A stretch of 64,000 nt of DNA from Flavobacteriales bacterium (lineage in GTDB: Bacteria; Bacteroidota; Bacteroidia; Flavobacteriales_F; PHOS-HE28), in assembly GCA_020635725.1 (NCBI GenBank), contig JACJZF010000003.1:186001-250000 (forward strand). The letters are read 5' to 3'. The notes beneath the pieces were generated by a model. The model was not told where the DNA came from. It ran no database searches and saw nothing but the letters and a program-made list of their open reading frames with translations. Of the stretch, positions 34,533-42,853 are shown piece after piece. The number at the start of each line of letters is the position of its first letter. Within the stretch, counting starts at the first letter, position 1. The position numbers and the translations under genes are program-made.

Positions 34533-35105
34533 ATGAGCTTCACCGCCCACTCCACCGCCGTCATCGATGAGGGCTGCACCATCGGTGCGGGCACCCGCAT
34601 CTGGCACTTCAGCCATTTGATGCCCGGCTGCGTGTTGGGGGAGGGCTGCAACATCGGGCAGAACGTGGTGGTGAGCCCCGGGGTGAAGCTGGGCAACAAC
34701 GTGAAGGTGCAGAACAACGTGAGCATCTACACCGGCGTGGAATGCGAGGATGATGTCTTCCTCGGTCCCTCGTGCGTGTTCACCAACGTGATCAACCCGC
34801 GCAGCGCCGTGGCCCGCAGGGACCAATACCTTCGGACGCTCGTGAAACAGGGGGCTTCCATCGGCGCCAATGCCACCATCGTCTGCGGGCACAACATCGG
34901 CCGATATGCCTTCATCGGCGCGGGAGCGGTGGTGACCAAGGAGGTGCCGGACTATGCGCTCGTGGTGGGCAACCCGGCCCGTCAGACCGGTTGGATGAGC
35001 GAGTTCGGGCACAAGCTGGCCTTCGACGAGCTCGGAAACGCCACCTGTCCGGAGAGCGGTCAGCGGTACCAGTTGAACAAAGGGCGAGTGGCCCGCATCG
35101 CCTGA
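34533..35105 (+). CDS. wbpD: UDP-2-acetamido-3-amino-glucuronate N-acetyltransferase (WbpD-like)
   Basis: A left-handed beta-helix acetyltransferase of 190 residues. Hexapeptide repeats run through DEGCTIGAGTRIWHFSHLM and GVKLGNNVKVQNNVSIYTGV. WbpD-type features are NPRSAVARRDQY and VVGNPARQTGWMSEFGHKL. It acetylates the 3-amino group of UDP-GlcNAc3NA. The MSFTAHSTAVID start aligns with the family; an in-frame Met at 34509 is possible. It is followed after 2 bases by wbpB. Confidence 0.9.
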   Translation: MSFTAHSTAVIDEGCTIGAGTRIWHFSHLMPGCVLGEGCNIGQNVVVSPGVKLGNNVKVQNNVSIYTGVECEDDVFLGPSCVFTNVINPRSAVARRDQYLRTLVKQGASIGANATIVCGHNIGRYAFIGAGAVVTKEVPDYALVVGNPARQTGWMSEFGHKLAFDELGNATCPESGQRYQLNKGRVARIA

Positions 35106-35107
35106 CC

Positions 35108-36145
35108 ATGTCGCTCCCGATGGAACAGAAAGTGCGCTTCGCGGTGGTCGGCTGCGGCCACATCGGCAAGCGACACGCCGAGATGATCCAGCGGCACCCT
35201 GAGTGCGAGCTGCTGGCCTTGTGCGATACCCGTTCCCAGGATGAGGTGGGCATGGAAGGCTTCGATGTGCCCTACTTCACCGACATGGACACGATGCTTT
35301 CCGAGGTGCCCGGAATCGAGGTGGTGAACATCTGCACCCCGAACGGGCTGCACGCGCCGCAGAGCATCAAGGCGCTGGAGGCGCGCAAACATGTGGTGTG
35401 CGAGAAGCCGATGGCGCTCACCAAGGCCAGCTGCGAAGCGGTGCTCTACAAGGCCCTGCAGGCGCACCGCACGGTCTTCGCGGTGATGCAGAACCGCTAC
35501 AGCCCGCCCAGCCAGTGGATCAAGGGCGTGCTGGACCAGGGCCTGCTCGGCGACATCTACATGGTGCAGGTGAATTGCTACTGGAACCGCGACGCGCGGT
35601 ACTACAAGCCCGGCACCTGGAAGGGGACGGCCGATCTGGACGGCGGCACGCTCTTCACCCAGTTCAGCCATTTCGTGGACATCCTGTACTGGCTCTTCGG
35701 CGACATCACCGAGATCCAGGGCCGCTTCGCCGACTTCGCCCACAAGGACCTCACGGCATTCGAGGACAGCGGCATCGTGAGCTTCCGATTCCGCAACGGC
35801 GGCATCGGGGTGATCAACTACAGCACCGCGGTCTGGGACAGGAACCTGGAGAGCAGCATGACCATCATCGGCTCGAAGGGAAGCGTGAAGATCGGCGGGC
35901 AGTACATGGATAAGGTGGAGCACTGCCATATCGAAGGCTACACCATGCCCGAGCTGGCGCCCACCAATGCGGCCAACGACTACGGCGCCTACAAGGGCAG
36001 CGCCAACAACCACGGGTACATCATCGACAACGTGGTCGATACCCTGAAGGGACGGACAACGCTCACCACCAACGCCCTCGAAGGGCTGAAGGTGGTGGAG
36101 ATCATCGAACGCATCTACGAAAAGAGGAATGAGCAACTTGTATGA
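35108..36145 (+). CDS. wbpB: Gfo/Idh/MocA oxidoreductase (WbpB-like, UDP-GlcNAcA 3-dehydrogenase)
   Basis: A 345-residue NAD-dependent oxidoreductase. It has Rossmann AVVGCGHIGKRHAEMI, the EKPMALTKASCE motif with catalytic Lys, and a C-terminal domain with GGTLFTQFSHFVDILYWLFG. With wbpA, wbpD and wbpE homologues nearby, it most likely oxidises C3 of UDP-N-acetylglucosaminuronate. Its end overlaps wbpA by 17 bases. Confidence 0.9.
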   Translation: MSLPMEQKVRFAVVGCGHIGKRHAEMIQRHPECELLALCDTRSQDEVGMEGFDVPYFTDMDTMLSEVPGIEVVNICTPNGLHAPQSIKALEARKHVVCEKPMALTKASCEAVLYKALQAHRTVFAVMQNRYSPPSQWIKGVLDQGLLGDIYMVQVNCYWNRDARYYKPGTWKGTADLDGGTLFTQFSHFVDILYWLFGDITEIQGRFADFAHKDLTAFEDSGIVSFRFRNGGIGVINYSTAVWDRNLESSMTIIGSKGSVKIGGQYMDKVEHCHIEGYTMPELAPTNAANDYGAYKGSANNHGYIIDNVVDTLKGRTTLTTNALEGLKVVEIIERIYEKRNEQLV

Positions 36146-37427
36146 ACGGCTCCTGAAGAAGGAAGCCAAGCTCGCCGTCATCGGCCTGGGCTACGTCGGA
36201 CTCCCCATCGCGCTCGCCTTCGCCCGGCGGATCAAAGTGGTGGGCTTCGACATCAATCAGAAGCGCGTGGACATGATGCGCCGCGGCGAGGATCCCAGCA
36301 ATGAGCTCGATAGCGCCGAGTTCGAGGGCTGCGACATCCACTTCACCGCCGACCTCAACGACCTGAAGGACGTGGAGTTCTACATCGTGGCGGTGCCCAC
36401 GCCCATCGATCAGCAGAACATCCCGGACCTGGGTCCGCTGCTGGGCGCCACGCGCACCGTGGGCCAGGTGCTGAAGAAGGGCGACTACGTGGTGTACGAG
36501 AGCACCGTGTACCCCGGCTGCACCGAGGAGGACTGCGTGCCGCTGCTCGAGCGCCTGAGCAACCTGAAGTTCGTGGAGGACTTCAAGGTGGGCTACTCGC
36601 CGGAGCGCATCAACCCCGGCGACAAGGAGCACACACTGGAGAACATCGTCAAGGTGAGCAGTGGCTGCGATGCCGAAAGCGCCGAGGTGGTGGCCCAGGT
36701 GTACGAGCTGGTGGTGAAGGCCGGCGTGCACCGCGCGGCGAGCATCAAGGTGGCCGAGGCCGCCAAGATCATCGAGAACACGCAGCGCGACGTGAACATC
36801 GCTCTGATCAACGAGCTCTCGATCATCTTCAACCGCATGGGCATCAACACCTATGACGTATTGGAAGCTGCGGGCACCAAGTGGAACTTCCTGAAGTTCC
36901 AGCCGGGCCTGGTGGGTGGTCATTGCATCGGCGTGGATCCGTACTACCTCGTGTACAAGGCGAAGGAGCTCGGCTACCACGCCCAGATCATCGATGCCGG
37001 CCGCTTCGTGAACGACAGCATGGGCGGCTACACCGCCAAGCAGACCGTGAAGAAGATCATCGCTGCCGGCACCAATCCCGCCGACGCGCGCGTGCTGGTG
37101 ATGGGCGCCACCTTCAAGGAGAACGTCACCGACATCCGCAACAGCAAGGTGGCCGATGTGGTGAACGAGCTGAAGAGCTTCAGCTGCACCGTGGATGTCA
37201 CCGATCCCTTCGCCGACAGCGACGAGGTGAAGCACGAGTACGGCTATGAGCTGGCTCCGGTGATGAAGGGCCCCTACGATGCCATCATCGTGGCCGTGAA
37301 CCACAGCGAGTACGCCAGCAAGGACGAAGCCTGGTTCAAGAGCATGTTGAAGCCGAAAGGCGTGCTGGTGGACCTGAAGGGCGTGTTCCGGAAGAAGATC
37401 AAGAACCTGACGTACTGGAGTCTGTAA
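36129..37427 (+). CDS. wbpA: UDP-N-acetylglucosamine 6-dehydrogenase (WbpA/TviB-like)
   Basis: Oxidises C6 of UDP-GlcNAc to the uronic acid, the first step toward UDP-GlcNAc3NAcA. It has VIGLGYVGLPIALAFA for NAD, VPTPIDQQNIPDL, the YSPERINPGD motif typical of N-acetylhexosamine dehydrogenases, and catalytic Cys266 in VGGHCIGVDPYYL. The C-terminal ATFKENVTDIRNSK is present. Length is 432. It is distinct from the Ugd enzyme at 29280 and coupled to wbpB. Confidence 0.92.
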   Translation: MSNLYERLLKKEAKLAVIGLGYVGLPIALAFARRIKVVGFDINQKRVDMMRRGEDPSNELDSAEFEGCDIHFTADLNDLKDVEFYIVAVPTPIDQQNIPDLGPLLGATRTVGQVLKKGDYVVYESTVYPGCTEEDCVPLLERLSNLKFVEDFKVGYSPERINPGDKEHTLENIVKVSSGCDAESAEVVAQVYELVVKAGVHRAASIKVAEAAKIIENTQRDVNIALINELSIIFNRMGINTYDVLEAAGTKWNFLKFQPGLVGGHCIGVDPYYLVYKAKELGYHAQIIDAGRFVNDSMGGYTAKQTVKKIIAAGTNPADARVLVMGATFKENVTDIRNSKVADVVNELKSFSCTVDVTDPFADSDEVKHEYGYELAPVMKGPYDAIIVAVNHSEYASKDEAWFKSMLKPKGVLVDLKGVFRKKIKNLTYWSL

Positions 37428-37432
37428 TGGGA

Positions 37433-37513
37433 CCACGGATATACAGGGATACACGCGGATGGCGCACTGTTAGTGTGGGTGGATCATCCGTGTCCCTCCG
37501 TGTCCCTCCGTGG
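37433..37513. repeat. ACACGGAGGG-type inverted repeat element
   Basis: Two 29-base arms (37433-37461 and 37485-37513) in inverted orientation around a 23-base centre, with about 20 of 29 positions complementary. Each arm is built from 10-bp units such as TGTCCCTCCG. It occupies most of the gap between wbpA and rmlB. There is no ORF. Confidence 0.75.
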
Positions 37514-37566
37514 TTGAAGTATGAATCGCTCGCCGTAAAGCGAGGCATTTATCCATTCATAGTCGC

Positions 37567-38658
37567 ATGAGCGAACGGTCCATCCTCATCACCGGCGGTG
37601 CCGGCTTCATCGGCAGCCATGTCGTGCGGCGCTTCGTCACGAAGTATCCGCAGTACCGCATCGTCAACCTCGATGCGTTGACCTATGCGGGCAACCTGGA
37701 GAATCTGCGCGACATCGAGGACGCGCCGAACTACAGCTTCGTGAAGGCCGATATCTGTGATGCGGAGGCCGTGGCCAAGGTGTTCAAGGAGAACGCCATC
37801 GACGGGGTCATCCACCTCGCAGCTGAAAGCCATGTCGACCGCAGCATCACCGATCCGCTGAGCTTCGTGCGTACCAACGTCTTCGGCACGGTCACGCTGT
37901 TGAACGCGGCGAAGGATGCCTGGAAGGACCGGATGGGCTCCGCCCCTCTCCCTGGGAGAGGGGGCGGGGGTGAGGTGCGTTTCTACCACGTGAGCACCGA
38001 TGAGGTCTACGGTTCGTTGCACGACGACAGCCTCTTCCTCGAGACCACGCCCTACGATCCGCAGAGCCCTTACAGCGCGAGCAAGGCGAGCAGTGACCAC
38101 TTCGTGCGGGCCTATGGCAACACATACAAGCTGCCCTTCGTGCTGAGCAACTGCAGCAACAACTACGGCAGCCACCACTTCCCGGAGAAGTTGATCCCCC
38201 TCATGATCAACAACATCCGCAACAACAAGCCGCTACCGGTCTATGGCAAGGGCGAGAACGTGCGCGACTGGCTCTGGGTGGAGGACCACGCGGCGGCAAT
38301 CGACGTGATCTTCCACACGGGGAAGAACGGCGAGACCTACAACATCGGCGGGCACAACGAGTGGAAGAACATCGATCTGGTGCACCTGCTCTGCTCCATC
38401 ATGGATAAGAAGCTCGGTCGGATCGAAGGGGAGAGCGCGAAGCTGATCACCTACGTTACCGACCGCGCCGGGCACGACCTGCGTTACGCGATAGATGCCA
38501 GTAAGATCGAGCGCGAGCTGGGTTGGAAGCCGAGCATCACCTTCGAGGTGGGCCTGGAGCGCACCGTGGATTGGTACCTGGCCAACACCGAATGGCTGGA
38601 CCACGTGACCAGCGGCGCCTACCAGGAGTACTACACCGACCATTACGCCCAACGCTGA
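37567..38658 (+). CDS. rmlB: dTDP-glucose 4,6-dehydratase
   Basis: Makes dTDP-4-keto-6-deoxyglucose for deoxysugar synthesis. It has GGAGFIGSHVVR, HLAAESHVDRSI, STDEVYGSL (143-151), catalytic YSASK (Tyr169, Lys173), SNNYG, and RDWLWVEDH. Length is 363, slightly over normal. A Gly/Pro-rich stretch at ~122-136, directly before VRFYHVSTDEVYG, is encoded by a hairpin repeat in frame (see findings). No rmlA, C or D is in the window. Confidence 0.94.
   Translation: MSERSILITGGAGFIGSHVVRRFVTKYPQYRIVNLDALTYAGNLENLRDIEDAPNYSFVKADICDAEAVAKVFKENAIDGVIHLAAESHVDRSITDPLSFVRTNVFGTVTLLNAAKDAWKDRMGSAPLPGRGGGGEVRFYHVSTDEVYGSLHDDSLFLETTPYDPQSPYSASKASSDHFVRAYGNTYKLPFVLSNCSNNYGSHHFPEKLIPLMINNIRNNKPLPVYGKGENVRDWLWVEDHAAAIDVIFHTGKNGETYNIGGHNEWKNIDLVHLLCSIMDKKLGRIEGESAKLITYVTDRAGHDLRYAIDASKIERELGWKPSITFEVGLERTVDWYLANTEWLDHVTSGAYQEYYTDHYAQR
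37941..37966. repeat. GC-rich hairpin repeat inside rmlB
   Basis: CGCCCCTCTCCC (37941-37952) pairs with GGGAGAGGGGGCG (37954-37966) with one bulge and a 1-nt loop. It is followed by GGGGTGAGG, the hallmark of the common CCCTCTCCC-GGGAGAGGG intergenic repeat family. Here it is read in frame as rmlB residues ~125-134. Confidence 0.8.
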
Positions 38659-38659
38659 G

Positions 38660-39409
38660 ATGGGCCTCCTTGGCAAACTATTCGGGAAGCGCGAGCAGGA
38701 ACTGCCGCCTGCCGATCTGAGCGGGCTGCGCTGCGACATCCACTCGCATTTCATCCCCGGTATCGACGACGGCGCGCAGAACCTCGAGCAGAGCATGGAG
38801 CTGCTGCAGGCCATGCACGAGCTGGGCTATCGCAAGGTGATCACCACCCCGCACAGCATGGCCGACGGCTATCGCAACACCCCGGAGATCATCCTCGGCG
38901 GGCTTGAGAAGCTGCGCGCCGAGGTGGCCCGGCAGGGGCTGGACATGGAGGTGGATGCCGCGGCCGAGTACTACCTCGACCACGACCTGGAGAAGAAGGT
39001 GACGGACCGTACCGTGCTCACCTTCGGTGATAAGCTGCTGCTCTTCGAGTTGCCCTTCATCAGCGAGCCCACGATCCTGCTCAATGTCGTCTTCGCCATG
39101 CAGACCAACGGCTACCGGCCCGTTCTGGCGCACCCGGAGCGCTACGGCTTCTGGCACAACGACTTCGGCAAGTACGAGCGCTTGAAGGAGCGCGGCGTGC
39201 TCTTCCAGCTGAACATGGTGGCCCTGACGGGTGCCTACGGCCCCAAGGCCAAGGAGATCGCCGAGCGCCTGATCGATGCCGGCGCCTACGAGCTGCTCGG
39301 AAGCGATTGCCACAACATGAACCATGTGGAGGCGATCCGGAACTCGCTCACGCGGCCGTACCTGCACAGGCTGATCGCGAGCGGGAAGCTGCTGAACGCG
39401 GGGCTGTAG
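38660..39409 (+). CDS. CpsB/YwqE-type PHP-domain tyrosine-protein phosphatase
   Basis: A 249-residue metal-dependent phosphatase of the PHP fold. It has HSHFIPGIDDG (28-38), TPHSMADGYR, EYYLDHDL, AHPERYGFW and GSDCHNMNHV metal ligands. Family members dephosphorylate bacterial tyrosine kinases that control polysaccharide export chain length. No BY-kinase is in the window. It starts one base after the rmlB stop, closing the surface-polysaccharide block. Confidence 0.9.
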   Translation: MGLLGKLFGKREQELPPADLSGLRCDIHSHFIPGIDDGAQNLEQSMELLQAMHELGYRKVITTPHSMADGYRNTPEIILGGLEKLRAEVARQGLDMEVDAAAEYYLDHDLEKKVTDRTVLTFGDKLLLFELPFISEPTILLNVVFAMQTNGYRPVLAHPERYGFWHNDFGKYERLKERGVLFQLNMVALTGAYGPKAKEIAERLIDAGAYELLGSDCHNMNHVEAIRNSLTRPYLHRLIASGKLLNAGL

Positions 39410-39412
39410 CGC

Positions 39413-40321
39413 TTAGCGTTGGTTCATCCAACTGGTGGACCATCTCGTGCCCGTGTGGTCGATCAGAGCCGCATGAAGCAGCCCGGTCGGAGCCGATCGT
39501 ATGTGCACGTGGGGTTGTGGTGAACCGAGTCTCAGTTCCGCCAATGCGCGACCGGTGGCATCGCAGATGATGAGCATGCCATGGGCGAACCCTGCTGGAT
39601 ACGTCATGGCTAGCAGATTGTGGTCGAAAGGACGAATTGCAAAACCGACTTGTTCTGTTCGGCCATCCATGATTCCCACATTCTCGTGGCATTCCACGGT
39701 CGGAGAGCTCCGGTATAGCGCCACGCCTGAGCTATCGCAGCAGGAAAGCTGCATGCCCGTCTCACAAACGTCACAGACACAGACCAGCGAATAGAACGGA
39801 TGAAGTAGCGATCCAAGGCCTTCGACCCATTGCATCGGAGCCAGCAGCCATGATGGGTCCGGATCCCCAATCGCGCAGCGTTCGATACGCACATCATACA
39901 CCCTGCGGGCTACGCCGAGGAAGTTCGTCGTGTCGATTGCATCCAGCACGCATAGGGCGGTATCCAATCCGCTGCCTGGATCCGCACCAACATAGATGGT
40001 ATCTCCGATGGACATGGAGTAGTCATAGATGACGTACTCCTTATCGGCGCAAGAGGTGCTGCGGCGGAACAAGGTGCGAGCTCCTTCATTCCTGAAGTAT
40101 CCGACTTCTCCGAAGAACGGTTGTTCGCTGATGCTGTATTCATGGCCGCACATGGTCAGGGTATCGGAGAATCGCAAGACCTCGGTCCCATAAGGCAGGC
40201 CTAGTATCGAGAGCGAGACGCTCCATTGAGGGTTGTCCTGCCAAGTGGGGAACGGCCGCTGTGCGCAGGCGGATATCGATCCCAAGCAAGCCGCGAAGCA
40301 GAGCAGGAGCTGGTTCCACAT
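39413..40321 (-). CDS. Secreted hypothetical protein with degenerate sorting-like C-terminus
   Basis: A 302-residue protein with a signal peptide (residues 1-20, ...GSISACAQ) and a Cys-rich middle (CVCDVCETGMQLSCCDSS). The C-terminal ~75 residues have the strand pattern of a T9SS domain (MLIICDATGRALAEL ... APTGLLHAALID) but lack the YPNP opening. It converges on the CpsB gene with 3 bases between stops. No family is recognised. Confidence 0.65.
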   Translation of the reverse strand: MWNQLLLCFAACLGSISACAQRPFPTWQDNPQWSVSLSILGLPYGTEVLRFSDTLTMCGHEYSISEQPFFGEVGYFRNEGARTLFRRSTSCADKEYVIYDYSMSIGDTIYVGADPGSGLDTALCVLDAIDTTNFLGVARRVYDVRIERCAIGDPDPSWLLAPMQWVEGLGSLLHPFYSLVCVCDVCETGMQLSCCDSSGVALYRSSPTVECHENVGIMDGRTEQVGFAIRPFDHNLLAMTYPAGFAHGMLIICDATGRALAELRLGSPQPHVHIRSAPTGLLHAALIDHTGTRWSTSWMNQR

Positions 40322-40369
40322 GGCAAGAGGTCTTTCAGGCTAGATGGCTCATGGGCCTGTTCCGCTGCT

Positions 40370-41245
40370 TCACCCCGCTGCTGTCTCCACCTCCTTGCTC
40401 ACCTTCTTGAACAGCCCCTGCAGCACGTTGCCGGGCCCGACCTCCACCACCTTGGTTGCACCGTGGGCGAGGATGGCCTGCATGGTCTGGGTCCAGCGCA
40501 CGGGCGCGGTGAGCTGCGCGATCAGGTTGGCCTTGATGCGCGCAGGGTCGGTGTGGGCGCGGGCATCCACGTTCTGGTAGATGGGGCAGCGCGGATTCAC
40601 GATGGGCGTGAACTCAATGGCCGTTGCCAGTTCGGCGCGGGCAGGCTCCATGAGCGGGCTGTGGAAAGCGCCACCCACCTGCAGCACCAGCGCGCGCTTC
40701 GCACCGGCGGCCTTCAGAGCCTCGCAGGCCGCGTTCACCGCCTCTACGGTGCCGCTGATCACCAGTTGGCCCGGGCAGTTGTAGTTGGCGGGCACCACCA
40801 CGCCGGGGATGGTCTTGCACACCTCTTCGACCTTCTCGTCCTCCAGGCCGAGGATCGCGGCCATGGTGCTCGGCTGGAGCTCGCAGGCCTTCTGCATGGC
40901 ATTGGCGCGTGCGGCCACCAATTTCATCCCATCGCCGAACTCCATCGCTCCGGCGGCGACCAGCGCGCTGAACTCGCCCAGGCTGTGCCCGGCCACCATC
41001 GCCGGCTGGAAGGCATCGCCCAGCACCTTCGCCTTCACCACGCTGTGCAGGAAGATGGCGGGCTGCGTCACGTTGGTCTGCTTCAGGTCGGCCTCGGTGC
41101 CATTGAACATCACATCGGTGAGCTTGAAGCCCAGCAGGTCGTTGGCGTGCTCGAACCAGATGCGCGCGTTGCTATCGGCCTCATACAGTTCCTTGCCCAT
41201 GCCGGGGAACTGGCTGCCTTGTCCGGGGAATACGTAGGCGGTCAT
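40370..41245 (-). CDS. fabD: Malonyl-CoA:ACP transacylase
   Basis: Loads malonate onto acyl carrier protein for fatty acid synthesis. It has the FPGQGSQFPGMGKEL start, nucleophile Ser88 in GHSLGEFSAL, ARANAMQ, and AFHSPLM with catalytic His. The length of 291 is normal. Upstream lies a 171-bp gap of repeats. Confidence 0.96.
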   Translation of the reverse strand: MTAYVFPGQGSQFPGMGKELYEADSNARIWFEHANDLLGFKLTDVMFNGTEADLKQTNVTQPAIFLHSVVKAKVLGDAFQPAMVAGHSLGEFSALVAAGAMEFGDGMKLVAARANAMQKACELQPSTMAAILGLEDEKVEEVCKTIPGVVVPANYNCPGQLVISGTVEAVNAACEALKAAGAKRALVLQVGGAFHSPLMEPARAELATAIEFTPIVNPRCPIYQNVDARAHTDPARIKANLIAQLTAPVRWTQTMQAILAHGATKVVEVGPGNVLQGLFKKVSKEVETAAG

Positions 41246-41257
41246 GGTGCGAAATCG

Positions 41258-41299
41258 TTGGAGGTTGAATGTTGACTGAATGGTATGTTGAGCGTTGGG
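41258..41299. repeat. GTTGAATGTTGA low-complexity repeat
   Basis: Imperfect GTTGAGCGTTGG / GGTTGAATGTTGACTG units just upstream of fabD. It is the reverse complement of the family at 29233-29268. Confidence 0.5.
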
Positions 41300-41378
41300 C
41301 TCAGGAGCCGCAACCTACAAACGGAACAAGCAAGTCATACGCGGTGGCGGCACCAACCGAGCCGGAATCAACCCGTCC

Positions 41379-41399
41379 TTGCGAGGCTCCGCGAAGCAA
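41379..41399. repeat. TTGCGAG...CGAAGCAA short palindromic repeat
   Basis: An imperfect palindrome between fabD and the Bax-inhibitor gene. It resembles the widely scattered TTGCGAG-N-CGAAGCAA repeat style of other bacteria. The gap at 41246-41416 otherwise holds low-complexity DNA and the terminator. Confidence 0.5.
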
Positions 41400-41402
41400 C
41401 AA

Positions 41403-41416
41403 CCCCCAACGGGGGG
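41403..41416 (-). terminator. Probable terminator of the Bax-inhibitor-1 gene
   Basis: On the minus strand, directly after the TAG stop at 41417, CCCCC and GGGGG flank CGTT as a strong hairpin. It is followed by TTGTTGCTT. Confidence 0.55.
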
Positions 41417-42172
41417 CTAATCCCTCCGGCCGCCGAAGAGGCGCAGCAGCATGAGGAAGAGGTTGATGAAGTCGAGGTAGAGGCTGAGCGCGCCCATGAG
41501 CGCCATCTTCTGCGCCGCCTCGGTGCCGCTGGCCACCACGCCGCCCATCTGCTTGAGCTTCTGCATGTCGTAGGCGGTGAGTCCCGTGAAGATGATGACC
41601 CCGAGGATGCTGATGATGTAGTCCATGGTCCCGCTGCCCAGGAACATGTTCACCACCGAGGCGATCACGATGCCGATGAGCCCGATGAAGAGGATGCTGC
41701 CCATTTTCGTGAGGTCCGTCTTCGTGGTATAACCCGCCACCGCCATGATGCCGAAGATGGCCGCAGCCATGAAGAAGACCTTGAAGATCGCCGCTTCAGC
41801 ATAGGCGAGGAAGATGAATGAAAGGCTGATTCCGTTCACCACCGAGAAGGCGATGAAGGCCAGCAGCAGCGCGGTGCCGCTCATGCGGTTGATCAACCCG
41901 CTCATGAGGAATACCAGACCCAGCGGCGCCAGCATGACTACCCATCCCAGGATGCTGAGGCTGGCCTTGCCGGCAGCGAAATCGATGTTGTACAGGTACT
42001 GGAGCAAGCTGGGCGTGTGTCCGAACCACCAGGCCATTACACCGCTGAGCACGAGTGCGGTGGCCATGTACGTGAACACATGCGAGAGGAAGGTCCGGAC
42101 GCTGGCGGCGGACTCGGGCCCGAGCACGATGGGCTGGGCCTGCTGGGGGGTGTTGAAGGGCGTGTTCTCCAT
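41417..42172 (-). CDS. Bax inhibitor-1/YccA family membrane protein
   Basis: A 251-residue integral membrane protein with seven predicted helices. BI-1 features: FLSHVFTYMATALVLSGVMAW, the VNGISLSFIFLAYA region, and the C-terminal TGLTAYDMQKLKQM ... GALSLYLDFINLFLMLLRLFG. Family members are pH-sensitive Ca2+ leak channels or modulators of membrane proteolysis. The role here is inferred from family. The folE stop lies 15 bases upstream. Confidence 0.93.
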   Translation of the reverse strand: MENTPFNTPQQAQPIVLGPESAASVRTFLSHVFTYMATALVLSGVMAWWFGHTPSLLQYLYNIDFAAGKASLSILGWVVMLAPLGLVFLMSGLINRMSGTALLLAFIAFSVVNGISLSFIFLAYAEAAIFKVFFMAAAIFGIMAVAGYTTKTDLTKMGSILFIGLIGIVIASVVNMFLGSGTMDYIISILGVIIFTGLTAYDMQKLKQMGGVVASGTEAAQKMALMGALSLYLDFINLFLMLLRLFGGRRD

Positions 42173-42187
42173 GGGGTTCGATGACGG

Positions 42188-42853
42188 TCAGTGCAGCTTG
42201 GCGCTGATGAGTTTGATGAATTCCTCGCGGGTGCGCTGGTCCTTCAGGAAAATGCCCGTGAACGCCGAGGTGGTCGTCACGCTGTTCTGCTTCTGGATGC
42301 CGCGCATCTGCATGCAAAGATGCGACGCCTCGATCACCACGGCCACGCCCAAGGGCCTCAGCGTGGCCTGGAGGCAGTCTCGGATCTCGTTGGTGAGGCG
42401 CTCCTGCACCTGGAGGCGCCGGGCGAAGGCATCCACCACGCGCGGGATCTTGCTCAGGCCGGTGATGTGGCCGTTGGGCACGTAGGCGATGTGCGCCTTG
42501 CCGAAGAAGGGCAGCATGTGGTGCTCGCACATGCTGTACACCTCGATGTCCTTCACCAGCACCATCTGGCTGTAATCCTCCTTGAACATGGCGCTGCGCA
42601 GGATGGCGGCCGGGTCGAGGTCGTAGCCGTGCGTGAGGTATTGCAAGGCCTTGGCCACGCGTTCGGGGGTCTTCAGCAGTCCTTCGCGCATGGGGTTCTC
42701 GCCGATGGCCTTCAGGATATCGTCGTAGTGGCCGCTGATGCGCTGTACGCCCTTTGGGTCGTAGGCATCGATGCGCTCGTAGCCCTCGCCGGTGGTCTCG
42801 TGCTCACCGTCGATGGCTTTCTTCTTCGTCTTCAGGACAGGCTTACGCGCCAT
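42188..42853 (-). CDS. folE: GTP cyclohydrolase I
   Basis: Converts GTP to 7,8-dihydroneopterin triphosphate for folate and pterin synthesis. It has the MCEHHMLPFFGKAHIAYVPNG zinc/catalytic segment, GLSKIPRVVDAFARRLQVQERL, and CMQMRGIQKQNS. Length is 221; the Lys-rich N-terminus is a short extension. It overlaps queD by 11 bases, so the product may be passed to a pterin synthase in the same operon. Confidence 0.96.
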   Translation of the reverse strand: MARKPVLKTKKKAIDGEHETTGEGYERIDAYDPKGVQRISGHYDDILKAIGENPMREGLLKTPERVAKALQYLTHGYDLDPAAILRSAMFKEDYSQMVLVKDIEVYSMCEHHMLPFFGKAHIAYVPNGHITGLSKIPRVVDAFARRLQVQERLTNEIRDCLQATLRPLGVAVVIEASHLCMQMRGIQKQNSVTTTSAFTGIFLKDQRTREEFIKLISAKLH

